Both the position numbers and the translations under genes were made by a program. This document shows, one piece after another, positions 1 to 16,711 of a stretch of 64,000 nt of DNA (position 1 is its first letter; each line of letters begins with the position of its first letter). A model generated the notes under the pieces. The model saw only the letters and a list, made by a program, of their open reading frames with translations. It made no database searches and was not told the origin of the DNA. This stretch comes from Colius striatus (lineage: Eukaryota > Chordata > Aves > Coliiformes > Coliidae), in contig NC_084789.1 of NCBI RefSeq assembly GCF_028858725.1, forward strand, positions 41,385,594-41,449,593. Reading direction: 5' to 3'.

Positions 1-759
1 GTGTGTGTGTGTCTGCTGTGGGGCTGTGCTTCCACTCACCACCCCCAGCTGAGCCAGCCCAGCAGAGAGGGAACTGCTCACCACAGGTTTCACAAGAATC
101 TAGGTGTGAGCTCTGTTATTGAGTGGGCTGAGGTTACTCCCATCAGATGCAGGGGAGCTGGTGGGCACAGAACCCACATCGAACAAGCAGCTTTCAATTC
201 AGCTCCCTTCACACATTTGTTTCTCCATCAGGTTCAGGAAACAAGATCATCAGGCTTTTTGGTTTAACAAATCAGCAGTAAAAGATGCTGCATCCCCCCT
301 CCTCCACACACTCACACACCTCCCACCCCAGCACTGGGATCCAGCAGAGAGCAGAGGTGCAGAAGTCAGGGCTATGGGGGTGGCAGAGGTCGTGAGCTGC
401 CCCCAGCACAGCTCTGCCGTGGGGAAATGCACTTTGCTTTGAGGGGAAAAGGGTTGGTTGCTGCTTTTCCCCAGCCTGGCTTGCAGTGCAGCTTTGGGAA
501 GGCCCTGGTAACCTCAGCCACAGAAGGGACAGGCTGTGTGTGCACAGTGTGCACGTGCAGACGTCAGGATTTCTGTATCAGGGCGTTTTTCATGTGGGTT
601 CAACACTTGGTCCCTCTCCCGTCGTTCTCCTGGGGCTGTAACTCCAGGCTGAGCATGTCTGCTCACAGCTAAACCCCAAGCACTCACCCATCCTCCTCCC
701 TTCCCTCCCTTGCCCCAGGCACCTCCCAGTGAATCTGTTCTTCTCTGCTGTTCCCCCAG
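1..759 (+). other. SCN4A: SCN4A intron (partial)
   Basis: This is the end of an intron cut by the left window edge. It finishes with a pyrimidine tract and AG at 758-759, directly before the domain III pore exon. A short (GT)n run sits at the very start. I see no exon or repeat family in it. Confidence 0.8.
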
Positions 760-4740
<3,981 letters not shown>

Positions 4741-6183
4741 CAGGCAGAGGCTCCCACCTCTGGCCCGGCCTGGAAAGACTTGAGTTGTGTCTCCTCTCCA
4801 AGAGCTCTTGGGTGCACAGGTCACTAGATCTTAGCTCAGGAGCTGACTTGAGCTGTTTCAAGCAGACACCTGGAACGTTCGACGCGGGATCTCTGCCTGC
4901 TCCTGTTTTTTTTACAGCTGGCTGCACTTGCAGAGTGTTGAACTGCTGCTGCTGAGAAGGACGTGTGAGATCTGCTGGTGGCAAGAGAGAACCAGCTGTG
5001 GTTGTGGAATGAGCTCCTCGGGGCAATGTTGTTTTTGCTGTCCTTACTCCTCACTTCACAAGCCAGAGGTTCTCTTGTACGTTGTTCTTCCAGGGAGCAG
5101 CCGGCGAAAGATGAGCCAAGGGAAAGAATATGAAGGATAATCCCAGGAAAGCCAAGGTTTGGTGAACAAAAACCTCCAAAGTCTTAAAGTAGCACCTTTC
5201 TTTTGAACATATGAGTAAGCTTGATGGGTTATATGATCTATATATATATATATATTTGTTGTTACATGCAGAGAAAGTGCACTTATGTCTTAATGTGTTT
5301 GCCTAGCCAAAACAAAGCATCTGCAGGTACCTTCTCAGGGTTAAAATATCAGGTTTGAAAGGTCTCTGAATATGCATTGGCACTGTAACTCATTCAGGTA
5401 GGGATGGAAACGTGTTTCTTCTCTGTTCTCCCCTGTCACCCAGATTTCGTGGCAGGAAAGCAAGGGGCAGAGGTAGGGGGTGGAAAAGCCTCCTCCGAGG
5501 ATCCTCAGTGCCCCTTAAGCACAAGCTGGGGGGTTTCCTCAAGCCCCACAGTGAGAGGAAAGGTCCTGCTGGAACGCCCCTGGGGATGGGAGCAGGGTGT
5601 TGAATGGTCCTTGCATGGAGCTGCCTCAACAGGGTCCCTGAAATCCCACCCAAATGCCCCCAGTGCTTGGGCAGAGCATCCTTCCCTGGGCTGGGGCTCG
5701 TGCTGGGGTCCCTGCAGAGCAGCAGGCAGGTCCTCAGCAGGAAACCTGGCTGCCCAGGAGCATGTTCCCAGGGGGGAAGCATTTTGCTGCTCTTCACACA
5801 GGTGAGCAAAAGGGAAGTGAATCAAGAGAAATGTGTAAAAGGCCATGAGTTCATCCCTGAACTGTCTTCAGAAAGGGGGGAAAAAACCCCTTTTGAAGAT
5901 CAAACCTCTCGAGATCAAACCAAACACGAACCAAAACCTCTTCCAGTTAAAAAGCAAGGGCTGCTTCTTGAAGCCAAAGGGTCTGTCTTTTTGTATCATT
6001 ATGGTAACTATGGGTTGCTTTTTGCCTTTTCATTGGGGCTGCTTTTGGTGCTGAGCCATGCTGGCTGGTGGGGCAGGAGCAGTGCTGAGCTCGTTTGCAT
6101 CCATGTGCTGCCAGCCGGGTGCCAGGGCCAGGCTTCCCCTGCTGTGATGTGGTAGGGGCATGCTGCTGCTGCTGCTCCCAGCC

Positions 6184-6682
6184 CTGGCACACTGGGTTCC
6201 AGCCCTGGTTGTGGTTCAGCATGCTGGGTTCCAGCCCTGTCATGCTGGGTTCCAGCTCCAGTTGTGGTTCAGCCCTGGGTTCCAGTCCTGGCACGCTGAG
6301 TTCCAGCGCTGGTTGTGGTTCAGCATGCTGAGTTCCAGCCCTGGCACGCTGGGTTCCAGCCCTGGTTGTGGTTCAGCATGCTGGGTTCCAGCCCTGGCAC
6401 GCTGGGTTCCAGCCCTGGTTGTGGTTCAGCATGCTGGGTTCCAGCCCTGGCACGCTGGATTCCAGCCCCAGTTGTGGTTCAGCCCTGGGTTCCAGCCCCA
6501 GTTGTGGCTCAGCCCTGGGATGCTGGGTTCCAGCCCCAGCTGTGGCTCAGCCCTGGGTTCCAGCCCTGGCACGCTGGATTCCAGCCCCAGTTGTGGCTCA
6601 GCCCTGGGTTCCAGCCCTGGCATGCTGGGTTCCAGCCCCAGCTGTGGCTCAGCCCTGTGTTCCAGCCCCAGCTGTGGCTCAC
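6184..6682. repeat. Minisatellite in the SCN4A 3' UTR
   Basis: Irregular tandem repeats are built from the modules GGGTTCCAGCCCTGG, CACGCTGGGTTCCAGC, and TTGTGGTTCAGCATGCT or TGTGGCTCAGCCCTG. Module order and count vary along the roughly 500-bp array. It is open in several frames on both strands, but only because of its repeat structure. Confidence 0.9.
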
Positions 6683-6787
6683 AACCTTTGCTGCTTGTTA
6701 CGTGTGTGTCGTCAGCGCTGGGGGAAACGCCAAAGGACAGGATTTGTGTGTGTGAGCTAAAGCCACTTCACTTTGTACATTTCTTAC

Positions 6788-6793
6788 AATAAA
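6788..6793 (+). terminator. SCN4A: Polyadenylation signal, SCN4A
   Basis: AATAAA in an AT-richer context after the minisatellite. It is the first perfect hexamer downstream of the SCN4A stop codon. Confidence 0.6.
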
Positions 6794-6934
6794 CCAACGT
6801 GTAAATGGTCTGTTAGTACGCCACCAAACGTGTTGATGTGTGTTAGAGGGGAAAACTGCTTTCCCTGCCCCTGGGAGGGGTAACTGCCTCCTCCCTTTGC
6901 TGCAGGGCCCTTGAAGGTGCTATTTCAGCAGCCA

Positions 6935-7130
6935 TAATCATAATGGTGGGGGTGGGAAGGGCCCTGCAGTGCTCATCCCCCCTGCTAGAGCAGCTTCCCC
7001 TGGCTCAGGGGGCACAGGAACGTGTCCAGGTGGGTTTGGGAACCTCTCCAGAAGGCGCCTCCACACCCTCCCTGGGCAGCCTGGGCCAGGGCTCCCTCAG
7101 GCTGAGCTGGGAGAGGCTGAAGGCTGCCTG
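6935..7130 (-). mobile_element. CR1 LINE fragment
   Basis: The reverse complement reads as the 3' part of avian CR1: the stretch with GGCTGCCCAGGGAGG, then GTTCCTGTGCCCCCTGAGCC, then a terminal CCACCATTATG-type end. It is 5'-truncated and inserted between SCN4A and CD79B. Confidence 0.8.
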
Positions 7131-8562
7131 AGCTGCTCCGTGCTGCCACGTGGGAGCAGCTTCAGCATCGCGGGGAGAAGGCGACGGGGCTGAAGGAGGT
7201 TTCTGCGTCAACGTGCGGCTGGAGGAGGAGCTGCCTGGGGAACCCACTGACGTCCCTGAGGGCCAGGCCCCAGCCTCCCTGCTCTGTTTGCTGTCCCTTG
7301 GAACAGCTTGTCCCCAGGGCTGGTGTAATTCAAGGCAGGAGCATCATGGTACCACGCAGGTAAGAGGGTGGAAGGGAGGAGGTGGCACAAACCCCCAGTC
7401 CCCGGCCTCCAGCGGCGGTGAAACGCAAGCCCTGGTGAATAGGGATGGGCTGGGGAAGGGTGCAGCTGCCTGGCAGCAGCTCTGCTCTGCCCACAGAGAG
7501 CAGAGGGCTGGGGAGCCAGGGTGGCTCAGGGGATGACATGTGGGGACATGCAGACCATCATGTCTCTCTCCACCTCACGCCACTGGGTACTCAAGGGGAG
7601 ACCAAGCCCTGCTTGAGGGTGCCAAGGAGCCTGCAGGCAGCCTGGTGGGACAATCTGGCAGCCATCACTGCAAACCCTCTTTAATTTGTGCCCTGCTCCT
7701 GGTTGTACCCTACAGGGCTCCTCACAGCTCCTATCTCCAACCCTAGGGCTTGATCAAAACCCCTGCAGTGCCAGCCAAGCCCATGGGCATTCCCCATCTC
7801 TCCCAGCGAGACCTGGCAGCAGGGACTCAGCAGCCCCAATGTGGACAGCGTGACCCGTCTGCTCTACCAGGAGAAGGCAGCTCTGCAACCACCTCTCCTG
7901 GGACCATCCTTCCTGTGGAAGCCCCTCCAGACCCAGTGTTTGTCTGGAAACCTTTCTTTTCCCCACTTCATGTCCTGTTGCACACAAGGTGAGGCTCAGG
8001 CTGGTTCCCAGCAGCCACTGGATGCTCAGAACCAGCACAGACCTCACCAAAAACCTGCAGAAGGTGAGGGTCTGGGGAGGCCTCAGGCACAGGCAGCCAG
8101 GCTCTGGGGACCACCACAGCTGGCAAAAGCACCCAAAGGAGAGAGCATGGCTGGTGCCAAGGGAGGTGAGACCTTGTTTTGGCCATCTCTTCTTCCACAT
8201 TTCACCATTCATTGAAGGGCAGCTGTGGGGATGCTCTGGGATGCTGGGGATGGGAGTTGGGGACCGGTCCCACTGCACCTCACAAAGAGCAGGGGGATTG
8301 AGGAGCATTCCTCGAAGATCCCCTCTTCCCACACCATTCCTGCTCCCACTCTTGCAACTTGGCCCATCACCTGCAGGGTTGGATGGGGGGAGATGGGCCC
8401 ACTCTGCTGTGGGGCTGGGGTGCAGCCCTGGGGGCAACCCCCTCCTCTAACCCCCTTCCTGGGGACATGGCAGTGCCAGCAGCCACACTCTGCTCCCTGG
8501 GCACATCCCCTTGCCCAGCCCAGGTTTTGCATCACTGAGAGCTTTGCAGATGGGTTAATTTC
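7131..8562. other. SCN4A-CD79B intergenic sequence
   Basis: GC-rich sequence with short open frames but no splice-supported exon, no recognisable protein and no clear repeat family. I see nothing else in it. Confidence 0.6.
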
Positions 8563-8800
8563 ATAGAATCACAGTTGTTGAGATGGGGAAAGGCACTTAA
8601 GCTGCTGCAGTCCCAGCCCTGCCCTCACCCTGCCCAGCCCACCACTAACCCCTGGCCCTCAGCACCTCAGCCCCATGGTTTGGGATCACCCCAGGGCTGG
8701 GCACTCCCCCAGCTCCCTGGGCAGCCTGGCACAGGGGCTGACACCCCTCTCAGGGAAAAAGCTCTTCCTAAACACCTCCAGTTCTGCTGCAGATCCCCAC
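8563..8800 (-). mobile_element. CR1 LINE fragment
   Basis: It starts with ATAGAATCACAG, the reverse complement of the CR1 terminal octamer repeats. The usual reverse-strand CR1 landmarks follow: GGGCACTCCCCCAGCTCCC, GGGCAGCCTGGCACAGGGG, and GACACCCCTCTCAGGGAAA. It ends about 290 bp upstream of the CD79B start codon. Confidence 0.9.
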
Positions 8801-8952
8801 TAATTGTGGCCACCTCCATCAAATTACCCCACCACGAGGAGCAGAGCCTGGGGACAGGAGGCTGGAGGGAGCCCAGGGCGCAGGCACCACCCACCCCAGC
8901 GTCTGCACCACATTCAAAAGCAGCCCCAAGGGGAAAGTCCCCACGGAGGAGG

Positions 8953-8960
8953 ATTTACAT
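8953..8960 (+). promoter_or_regulatory. CD79B: Possible degenerate octamer site, CD79B promoter
   Basis: ATTTACAT differs by one base from the octamer ATTTGCAT and lies about 130 bp before the CD79B ATG. Two AGGAAAGGGGC segments with Ets-like GGAA cores follow at about 8965-8995. Mammalian CD79B promoters are known to use octamer and Ets sites; the link here is inference. No TATA box is evident. Confidence 0.3.
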
Positions 8961-9090
8961 GAGCAGGAAAGGGGCTGTCTCACAGGAAAGGGGCCGTGCA
9001 GCCTGGCCATTTTTAGGCTGGGGCTGAGCGGGTGGGAGCAGCCGCTGCCCGTTGCAGACAGGGCTGGTGCCTGGATGTGGGCACTGAAGG

Positions 9091-12000
9091 ATGGCTGATC
9101 TCTGCACCAGGCTCTGGCTGCTCCAGGCCAACCTCTGGCTCATGGCTCTGGTCACAGGTAGGTGTGGAAAAAGGGGCTTTGAGTGTCAGAGCCAAGGGAG
9201 CTGCCCCTGGGTGGTTCACTGAGCCTGTACCCAGCCATGGCTTTACATGCACGGGGTTTAAACCCTCCACGGGCCCAGCTCTGCGCAGGAAGCAGCCCCT
9301 GGGGTGGGAAGGAGCTGGGAGGGCTCAGGGCTGGCCTCCTGCCTTGGGTTTTGCTTCCCATCTGGGTGCAGGTGGGATGCTTCCTTGGGCAGGCAGCTGG
9401 CCCTGGCAGGAGCCTGATGCCAAGCGGGCGCAGAGCCGGCCCGGCTGTGGTTGCAGGTGGCACGAACAAAGGGTTTGGGGGGTATTTTTTTAGCCATCTA
9501 TTGCTCTCAGGGACCTGAGGATGGGGCCAGCACACTGCTGAGGCCACATCCAAGCCATGTCACTTTGCTCCATGGGATTTGGTGCCTGGGAGCAGAGGAG
9601 AAATGGGAGGGAAAAAGCTTTTTGTGGGTCCTGTGCTGTTCCCCTTTGCATCTCCATGGAGGAGCAGCAGCTAAACCCAGGACACAGCTCCTGTCCCCTT
9701 CATACCCCTCATTCCTGGGGCAAGGACACCCACAAAAACCTGCAGCAGATCCCACCCTCAGCTGGGGAATCTTGTGCCCTCAGGAGAAAGGGCATTTGAA
9801 GGGTTTGTGTTGGGTGGCCACCCAAGTCCAGGCTCAAAGTCTCAGGGTTTCACCCTATCTCTCATGGTGGCTTTGAGGACAAGGGCAGTTCAGCCCATCA
9901 GTGGCTGCAATGGAGATCTTGGCTTTGAGGGGTGAGAGAGTTTTCAGGGTGAGAAACCAGCCTGGTCTTTGTTTAGAAACACCAACAAGAGATGGAGAGC
10001 AAAGGTCTGTGGTTGTGGGTGGCAGGGACACGTACCCAAGGCACAGCCTGGACAAGCCACATCTCCCCACCTCAGAAAAGAAATGAAATGGAGCTGAGGG
10101 GGAGAGTTTGGGTGCAGAGATGTAGGTGCTGGAGCTAAACAGGGCAGCACAAACCTGGGAGAGGCTCTGGGGCAGGGAGAGGAGCCCACAGCTGAGCCAG
10201 GCTGCTGCTCGGGACAGGGAGATCAGCAGCAGCATGGCAAGGCTCAGGGCAAAGCTCAGCCCAAGGAGCTGAACCTTCTCCTTCCTCTTCTGGGGGGAGT
10301 TTTGCAGCTGCCCCGAGGTGCTGGGTGGTGGTGGAGCCCCCACCTCCATGCCAGCTTCCCCGTGATGGGGTTTGGCAAGTATTCGTCAAGCGATGGAGCT
10401 GGGCACTGAGGCGCTGCAGTAAACAGGGCTGGTGCTTCCTGCCCACCTGCAGCAAGAGGAACTATGGCACAGGGCTCGTGGGCAGGGGCACCCAGGGGTG
10501 CTGGGGGGTCCCCACCTCACCCTGCTTCCTCCCACAGCTCTCCATCAACCCCTGTCCTGGGAGGCTGTTTGGTCTCGGGGTCTGAGAACCCCTCTGGCCA
10601 TCACTGAGCCTCAAGCCCAGGGAAACCCCAGCAGAGAAAGTCTTTCTGGTTGATTCAGAAAATGGAAAGTGTAAATGAAGAGGAATGAGTCTGTCTGGCC
10701 CTTTTCTGAAGTGCCAGCCTAGGGGGATATTAATAGTGACAGCAAGTTGCACTGGGACATAAACCAGAAAGAAACACAGAGAGAAGGGAGACACGAGGGG
10801 AGACATGATCCACCCTGACAGGAGGCTGCAGTGAGCTGGGGGTCAGGCTCTGCTCCCCAGTAATGATAGGAAAGGGGCTCAAGTTGCCCCAGGGCAGGTT
10901 GAGATTGGAGCTGAGGCAGAGCTGTTTCCCTGAGAGGGGTGTCAGCCCCTGTGCCAGGCTGCCCAGGGAGCTGGGGGAGTGCCCAGTTCTGGAGGGATCC
11001 CAAAGGCATAGAGTTGAGGTGCTGAGGCCATGGGGTAGTGCTGGGCTGGGACTGCAGCAGCTTCAGGGGCTTTTCCAACCCAAATGACTCTGTGATTCTA
11101 AGTTGAGGAGCTGGGATGGCCACAGAAGGGTTTGCACCCACAGCTGCACTGCCTCAGCCTGCTGAGTGAGCAGGGCTCTGCTTGATGTCCACCCCACACA
11201 GACCCGCAGAATGTGCCATCTCACCTGGGACATCCTCCACGAGCTCCCAGCCACCTTCTCAGGGCTCCTTCTCCTGTCTTGCAGGTGCGATCTCAGCAGA
11301 CAACAGCAGCACCTGGAACAACACAGGTAAGCTTTCAGTCCCACCGTGTGTCCCCAGGGTCCCTTCCATCCCCACTGGCTTTGCCACCAAGGTGCTGGTG
11401 CCCTGCAGAGCTGGACATGTCACATCACCCCCAGGCCTTCTCCATCACAAAGGCTGTGACCACAGCATCTCCCCAGCCCTGCACAGTGCTCTCCCTCTGC
11501 AAAGCTGGATCCCTTTTGTCTTTCCTCAGCACAGAGGTTTTTCCTCTGCCTTTGTGGAGCACGTTCCACGACCAAGCTGTGCCCTGGGATCAGCTCTTGT
11601 GCCATTCCCCACCCACTGAGCAGGAGATGTGCACCACAAACAAACCCTCAGGCTCCCCAGCTCTGGGACCAAAACACAGGCAAAAATGCAGAGTGCAGGG
11701 GAAAACAAATGTGGCAGCACAAGAGGAGCCAGGGAGGGAGATGGGTCAGCAAAGGGCCCACGATGTGTGCTGGCTTGGGCTGTAATTTTGGAGCTGGGAC
11801 TAACAAGATGGACCTAGAGAGAGGTGGGAGCAGCAAAAAAGAGAAGTGAAGACATTCCCACAGAAGCCAGCAATTGCCACTAAAACATGTTCCCCCCAAA
11901 GTCTCTGGTTTCTACCCCCAGATGATGCCGATTCACCAGACCAAAGCTGAATGGGAATGGAAAGGGTTTGGAGCTGCTGGAAGGGGTGTGGTGGGGAGCA

Positions 12001-13731
12001 GCTTTTCTTCTGCTGCTCCCTGGGTGCAGGGAGCCCTTGCTGACCGTGCCCTTGTCCCTTGGCAGACGCTGGGTGCCCCATAATGCAGCAGCGTTTCGTG
12101 CCGGTCAGGAAGAACACGGCCGTGTACTTCATCTGCTACTCGCCGGAGCCGCACAGGCTGCAGTGGTACAAAACGTTCCCCGACAGCGAGGAGCTGCACG
12201 AGCTGGGTCACAACACCTCCAGCTACAGCATCCAGAGGACAGACACCTTCATCAACCTCACCATCCCCAGCGTCACCCACGGGCACAACGGCGTCTACGT
12301 GTGCGACAGCGCGAACCTGACGGCGGAGAGGAGGCGGCCGCGGGCGTGCGGGACAGAGCTCAGGGTCATGGGTGAGTGGCAGCTCCCCGTCACCTCCCCA
12401 GCAAATGCTCTTTCTCCTCCTCTCACCCTTTCCCCCACCATCTGAGCCCCACATGGTGCTGCTGGGATCCCTTCATGTTGAGCTGTAGCTGCTCCGTGGC
12501 ACCACGGAGGTTTCTTTGCTCGTTGCCAGCCATGGAGCAGCAGGACAACCTCTCCCAGTTGCCCTGGCACATCCATCCCACAGAAACACACCCCAGGCAC
12601 TGCGTTCCCCCAGTTCAGCAGATTTTTCCCAGTCCTGGCTGCTGGTGGGTGCTGCCTGAGGAGTCTCATCCCTGATGTCAACCCTGAGGGCTGGCACTGC
12701 TCTGGTATCTCCCAGGGGAGGGGATGCCACCCTGCTCCCCTTCTTGCTGACACATCAACATGCCAAGCTCATCCCTGCTCCCCAGGAGCCTGGCACAGAG
12801 GTGGGACATGGGGCTCTCCCTGTACTGCTGCTCCTAGGTCACAGCACCCTCCAGCAGTTCCAGAGCAGGAACACCCTGAAGGATGCCATCATCATCATCC
12901 AGTCCCTCCTTCTTGTCATCTTCATCAGTGTCCCTGTGCTTCTCTTCCTAGATAAAGTAAGTGACAGCATCTCCAGCAGTGGGGATGTCCCCAGCTTCAC
13001 CCCAGTGCTCACAGCACCATCCTGCACCCTGGCCAGGACATAGCTGGGGATGGGCAGATGCTGGGTTTGGGGCTGCTGGGAGCATGGGTAGCTGAAGTGG
13101 GAAAACAAGCATCTAAAATGGTGTGTGGGACTGTGCAGATTTGCCTGTGGAAGCAGTGGGACCTGGCCAGGCATGGAGGAGGCTGGGGAGAGGGGAGGGG
13201 GGGATCTTGGTAGGTGCTGACACCCAACCTGTGACTCTTCTCCATAGGATGAAGGCAAGAAAAGCCCAGAGGAGGATCACACCTATGAGGTAACACTGCA
13301 TTCATCACACAAGTACCTCTGTAATATCAACCCCAGCCTTGAATTAGGCAGTTGAGGCCTTGCTGGGTGTTTCTTGGGTCCCATCAGCCCTTGTAGGGCT
13401 CAACAGGGCATCTTCCTCCCAAGTGCCTGTTGTACATCTGGCAGAAAGAGCTGCTTGTAAAACCAAGCCAAGCCCTGAGCATACCCAGCCATGTCTTGTC
13501 ATCTTCTCCCCTCTCAGAAGCTGCCCCAGTCTCTGTGGGAATGGTCTGGAGATAGGTGCCCACTTGGGGTTCACGAGGGGAATGGAATCATGGTCCTCCT
13601 CCTGTGTCTCACTCTCCCTCTTCTTGGTGCAGGGCCTGGAGGTGGAGCAGATGGCCACCTACGAGGACATCACTCCTTTCCGTGACGTGAAGGCCAAGTG
13701 GACAGTTGGGGAGCACCCTGGTGAAGAATGA
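9091..13731 (+). CDS. CD79B: B-cell antigen receptor beta chain (Ig-beta)
   Basis: Six exons: 9091-9157, 11285-11326, 12066-12371, 12838-12956, 13248-13289 and 13633-13731, giving 224 residues (human 229). Exon 1 codes a hydrophobic signal peptide (MADLCTRLWLL and on). Exon 3 is the Ig domain: FICYSPE and VYVCDSA hold the core Cys pair, and CGTELRVMG is the conserved end. Exon 4 has the NTLKDA juxtamembrane motif and the membrane span. Exons 5-6 carry the ITAM (TYEGL, seven residues, YEDI) and the typical end KWTVGEHPGEE. Several NxS/T sites lie in the ectodomain. The protein pairs with CD79A to signal from the B-cell receptor. Exons 3-6 are certain. Exons 1 and 2 are inferred from splice phase and the signal peptide. 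Confidence 0.93.
10810..11100 (+). mobile_element. CR1 LINE fragment in CD79B intron 1
   Basis: Forward CR1: TGCTCCCCAGTAATGA, AGTTGCCCCAGGGCAGGTT, GTGCCAGGCTGCCCAGGGAG, then TTCCAACCCAAATGAC and the terminal TCTGTGATTCTA. It is 5'-truncated. Confidence 0.9.
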
Positions 13732-14571
13732 AGGGTCCTGTGCCCACAGCCAGGCTGGCCCCAGTGGCACAGCCCCCTGGCAGCACCCTGCTGGGACTGG
13801 CCTCTGCCTCCTGCCTTGGGCCACAGCTCTGATGGACCCCTACAAACCATCTCCATCTGGCACAGAGCTGGGGTCCTGCCACCCCTGGGGTGCTGGCTCT
13901 GCCACAGCCAGGCTGTGCCCACCCAGGCTGCCCTGCCACGCTCTTACCACCCTCCTGATGAACCCCTAAAGCCTCTGTAGAAATTAGGAGCCACCTGCAA
14001 TCCCCCTGGTAGCAAACCAGCCCCAAAACCCGGGGCAGCCCCCCGGCACAGCGCTGAGCTCCCGCACCGTTAACACGATGGGAGCACCCGGCTGCATGCT
14101 GGGTCTCCTCCAGCCCCACCTTCCCTGGGAAGGAGAAGACAAGGGCCCTCGTGGGCTGTGAGACCCCACTGCACCCTGGCAGAGGAGCTGAGGAGAGCAG
14201 CACCACCTGGGTGTCACCAGAAGCGGATTTGAGGCCGCTGCTCACCTCTCAAGCCGTGGATGTGTGCAGCAGGACAAGCTGGCAGCTGTCTGAGATGGAA
14301 GGTCTCCCAAAGACACCTCTTTCTCCCCAGAGACTACCAGAAAAAGCTGGAAGCCAGATCTCACCCAGAGGGTCTCATGCAGGGAAGAGCTGGTCTGTGT
14401 CATGAGGACATCCCCGTGGTGAGGGTCATGCCTGACCCCAGAACCCAGGGGAAAGCTGCCCACTGTGGGACACCAAGGTCCAACTGCTTTTGTCCAAGTC
14501 CTAATAAAGGTAATGGGTAAAGTCACACCTTGCTCCAACCTGGCACACCCAGCCTGAGGGTGTCAAATAAA
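13732..14571 (+). other. CD79B: CD79B 3' UTR (inferred)
   Basis: From the CD79B stop to two AATAAA hexamers at 14503-14508 and 14566-14571. I see no other gene or repeat in it. Confidence 0.6.
14503..14571 (+). terminator. CD79B: Two polyadenylation signals, CD79B
   Basis: AATAAA at 14503-14508 (CCTAATAAAGG) and again at 14566-14571 (CAAATAAAAC). Either could end the CD79B transcript. Confidence 0.6.
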
Positions 14572-15084
14572 ACTGTCTCCACTCAGTTGCATGCACATGT
14601 GTGTAAATGTTACTGAAACACCTTCAACTGATTCATGGGAGAAAGGAGCATCCACTGTGAGAGCAGTGAACTGGCTGCCCCTGGATCCCACCCCTGGCAA
14701 GATGCTGGGGCCAGCTCTCCATTCCTTCTTGTTCTCAGTTATGAAATGGAAGAGGAAGGCAGATTTTTCTGCCCTTCTCAGTTCCCAACTGCTTTCTGAG
14801 CTCAGCATAAACAACTCACTCAACTGACTGAAGGAGGATCTGCTGCTCACACCTGGGGAGGAAGCTGCTGAGAGCAGAAGCAGTTTCAGTGGCCCCAGTT
14901 CTGCTCTGCTGCTTGGCCACCCTCTTAGGCTTTTTGGCTTCCTTTCAAATGCCAGAAGCAAAGAGATATCTCTCTAATGTTAGTGGTTTGTTTTAAATGC
15001 TTAGACTCATTTCTAGGGAGCCAAGAGATAGAGTTGGGTTTCATTTTATACTGAGAGAGGTTTGCATTTAAAACGTGTGTGTTG

Positions 15085-15362
15085 GTCTCTGCTCCCCAGT
15101 AATGAGTGACAAGTGGAAACTGCCTCAAGTTGCCCCAAGGGAGGTTGAGCTTGGAGCTAAGGCAGAGCTGTTTCCCTGAGAGGGGTGTCAGCCCCTGTGC
15201 CAGGCTGCCCAGGGAGCTGGGGGAGTGCCCAGCCCTGGAGGGATCCCAAAGCCGTGGGGCTGAGGTGCTGAGGGCTGTGGGTCAGTGCTGGGCTGGGCAG
15301 GGTGAGGGCAGCAGTTGGACTCAATGATTTTAAAGGGCTTCTCCAATCTCAATGATTCTGCT
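15085..15362 (+). mobile_element. CR1 LINE fragment
   Basis: Forward CR1 with CTGCTCCCCAGTAATGA, AGTTGCCCCAAGGGAGGTT, GTGCCAGGCTGCCCAGGGAG, and a 3' end CTCCAATCTCAATGATTCTG. Confidence 0.9.
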
Positions 15363-16711
15363 TCAGTGTCCACAGTCCAGGCTCTGTATTTTGTCCTGCT
15401 TTTACCCCCACCATCAGCAGGATGCCCAAGCAGACAGACTGAGTTGCAGTCCTGGATCTCTTCAGCCTCATCCTTAGAAACAGCTCCAGTGAAACAGAGC
15501 AGTTATAACTCCAGTGACCAAAACCCACCAATTCAGCCTGAAAAGGAATGTTTACATTCTGAGCAGTGAGCTAGCAGAGGTAGCCAGCCACTGCTTAAAA
15601 CCCCTGCCAGCCATGCTGCTGCCCACCCAAGCACAGAGCCCGGGCTGTGAGCCAGCAGCTGCCTCCTGGGTTGGTAGCCACCCGTTGCAGCTCACCCACC
15701 AGCCTGCCAGGTCCTCTCCACACAACCACCCTGGGCTGGGGGGTCAGGATGGAACATCACTCTGCTGTCCATCTGCTGCTGCTGATGGCTGGGGTAAGGT
15801 GGGTGGACGTGGAATCACCCTGCAGAGAATGGATGGGATTTGCTCTCTTTCAAAAGGGAAACTTCTTCGTTTTGGGTCACAAGTGCTGGCATCTGAAAGC
15901 TAGAAAGATGCCACGCTGGTATTTGAGAGCTGCTTATGCAACTGTAGCTCTGGCAGTCGTGTGTTTGCCCAGCCCAGCCTCTCAGTGTCATGCCACTGCC
16001 TTCCCCACAGAGCTTCTGCCTCATTTAATGCTCACAGACCATCAGGGACAAACCAAGCCTCAGGGGAACAGCACAGTCTGGATGATCCTAGCTTCTCCCT
16101 GCTTGGCTGCAACATAAACACCAATGATTTAGCACCCTGCTTCCACTGAGAGAGCCAGAGAGGCAGCAGGGCAGCAAGGCAGGGGCAGGACTCGGGTGCA
16201 AGGTGCTGCAGCTGCAGTGGCTGAGCATCCTCCTTCCCCAGCAGCAGGGCCTGGGCTGGGCTGAAGCTGCTCTGCTCCTCTCTGACAAACATTGACATCT
16301 TTAAACACGACCTGGAGCAGAAAAACACGCCCAGATGTTGCTGGCTATTGGGTGACTGGATACCTGATAGCTGCAGGACCCACTGTTCCCTCTCCTCTAG
16401 GGACTGACATTTACTGTGTGACACCCCCACGCCTCCAGGGAGCAAACAGCCAGGGGCTTCTCGGAACAGAGCGCGCTCGCTCTCCCCAGCATGGTTATTA
16501 AGCAGCTCTCACACCCTCTGCTCCAGCTGCCCCTGGGAAACCAGAGCAATGCCAGGGGGAAACAGCAAACCCAGGGCCTGGGGGAGCCAAATCCCCACCC
16601 CTGAGCAGGGAGCAGGTCCTGAACCTCAAACAAAAGGCTAAAGCAGCGTGGCTTGGGGCAATTGGCACCTTACGGGGAGTAAAAGCCCTTTAAGCTCCCC
16701 TAGAGCTGCCC

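Larger units (their letters stand above)
4741..6793 (+). other. SCN4A: SCN4A 3' UTR (inferred)
   Basis: About 2 kb without a gene runs from the SCN4A stop codon to the first good polyadenylation signal, AATAAA at 6788-6793. It holds a TA dinucleotide run at 5239-5255 and the minisatellite at about 6184-6682. Its length as a UTR is inferred. An earlier cleavage site without a perfect hexamer cannot be excluded. Confidence 0.6.

Noticed and set aside
6160-6792. Trp/Gly/Ser-rich open frames over the SCN4A 3' UTR minisatellite
   Set aside because: Open in several frames on both strands because of the repeat; there is no conserved protein.
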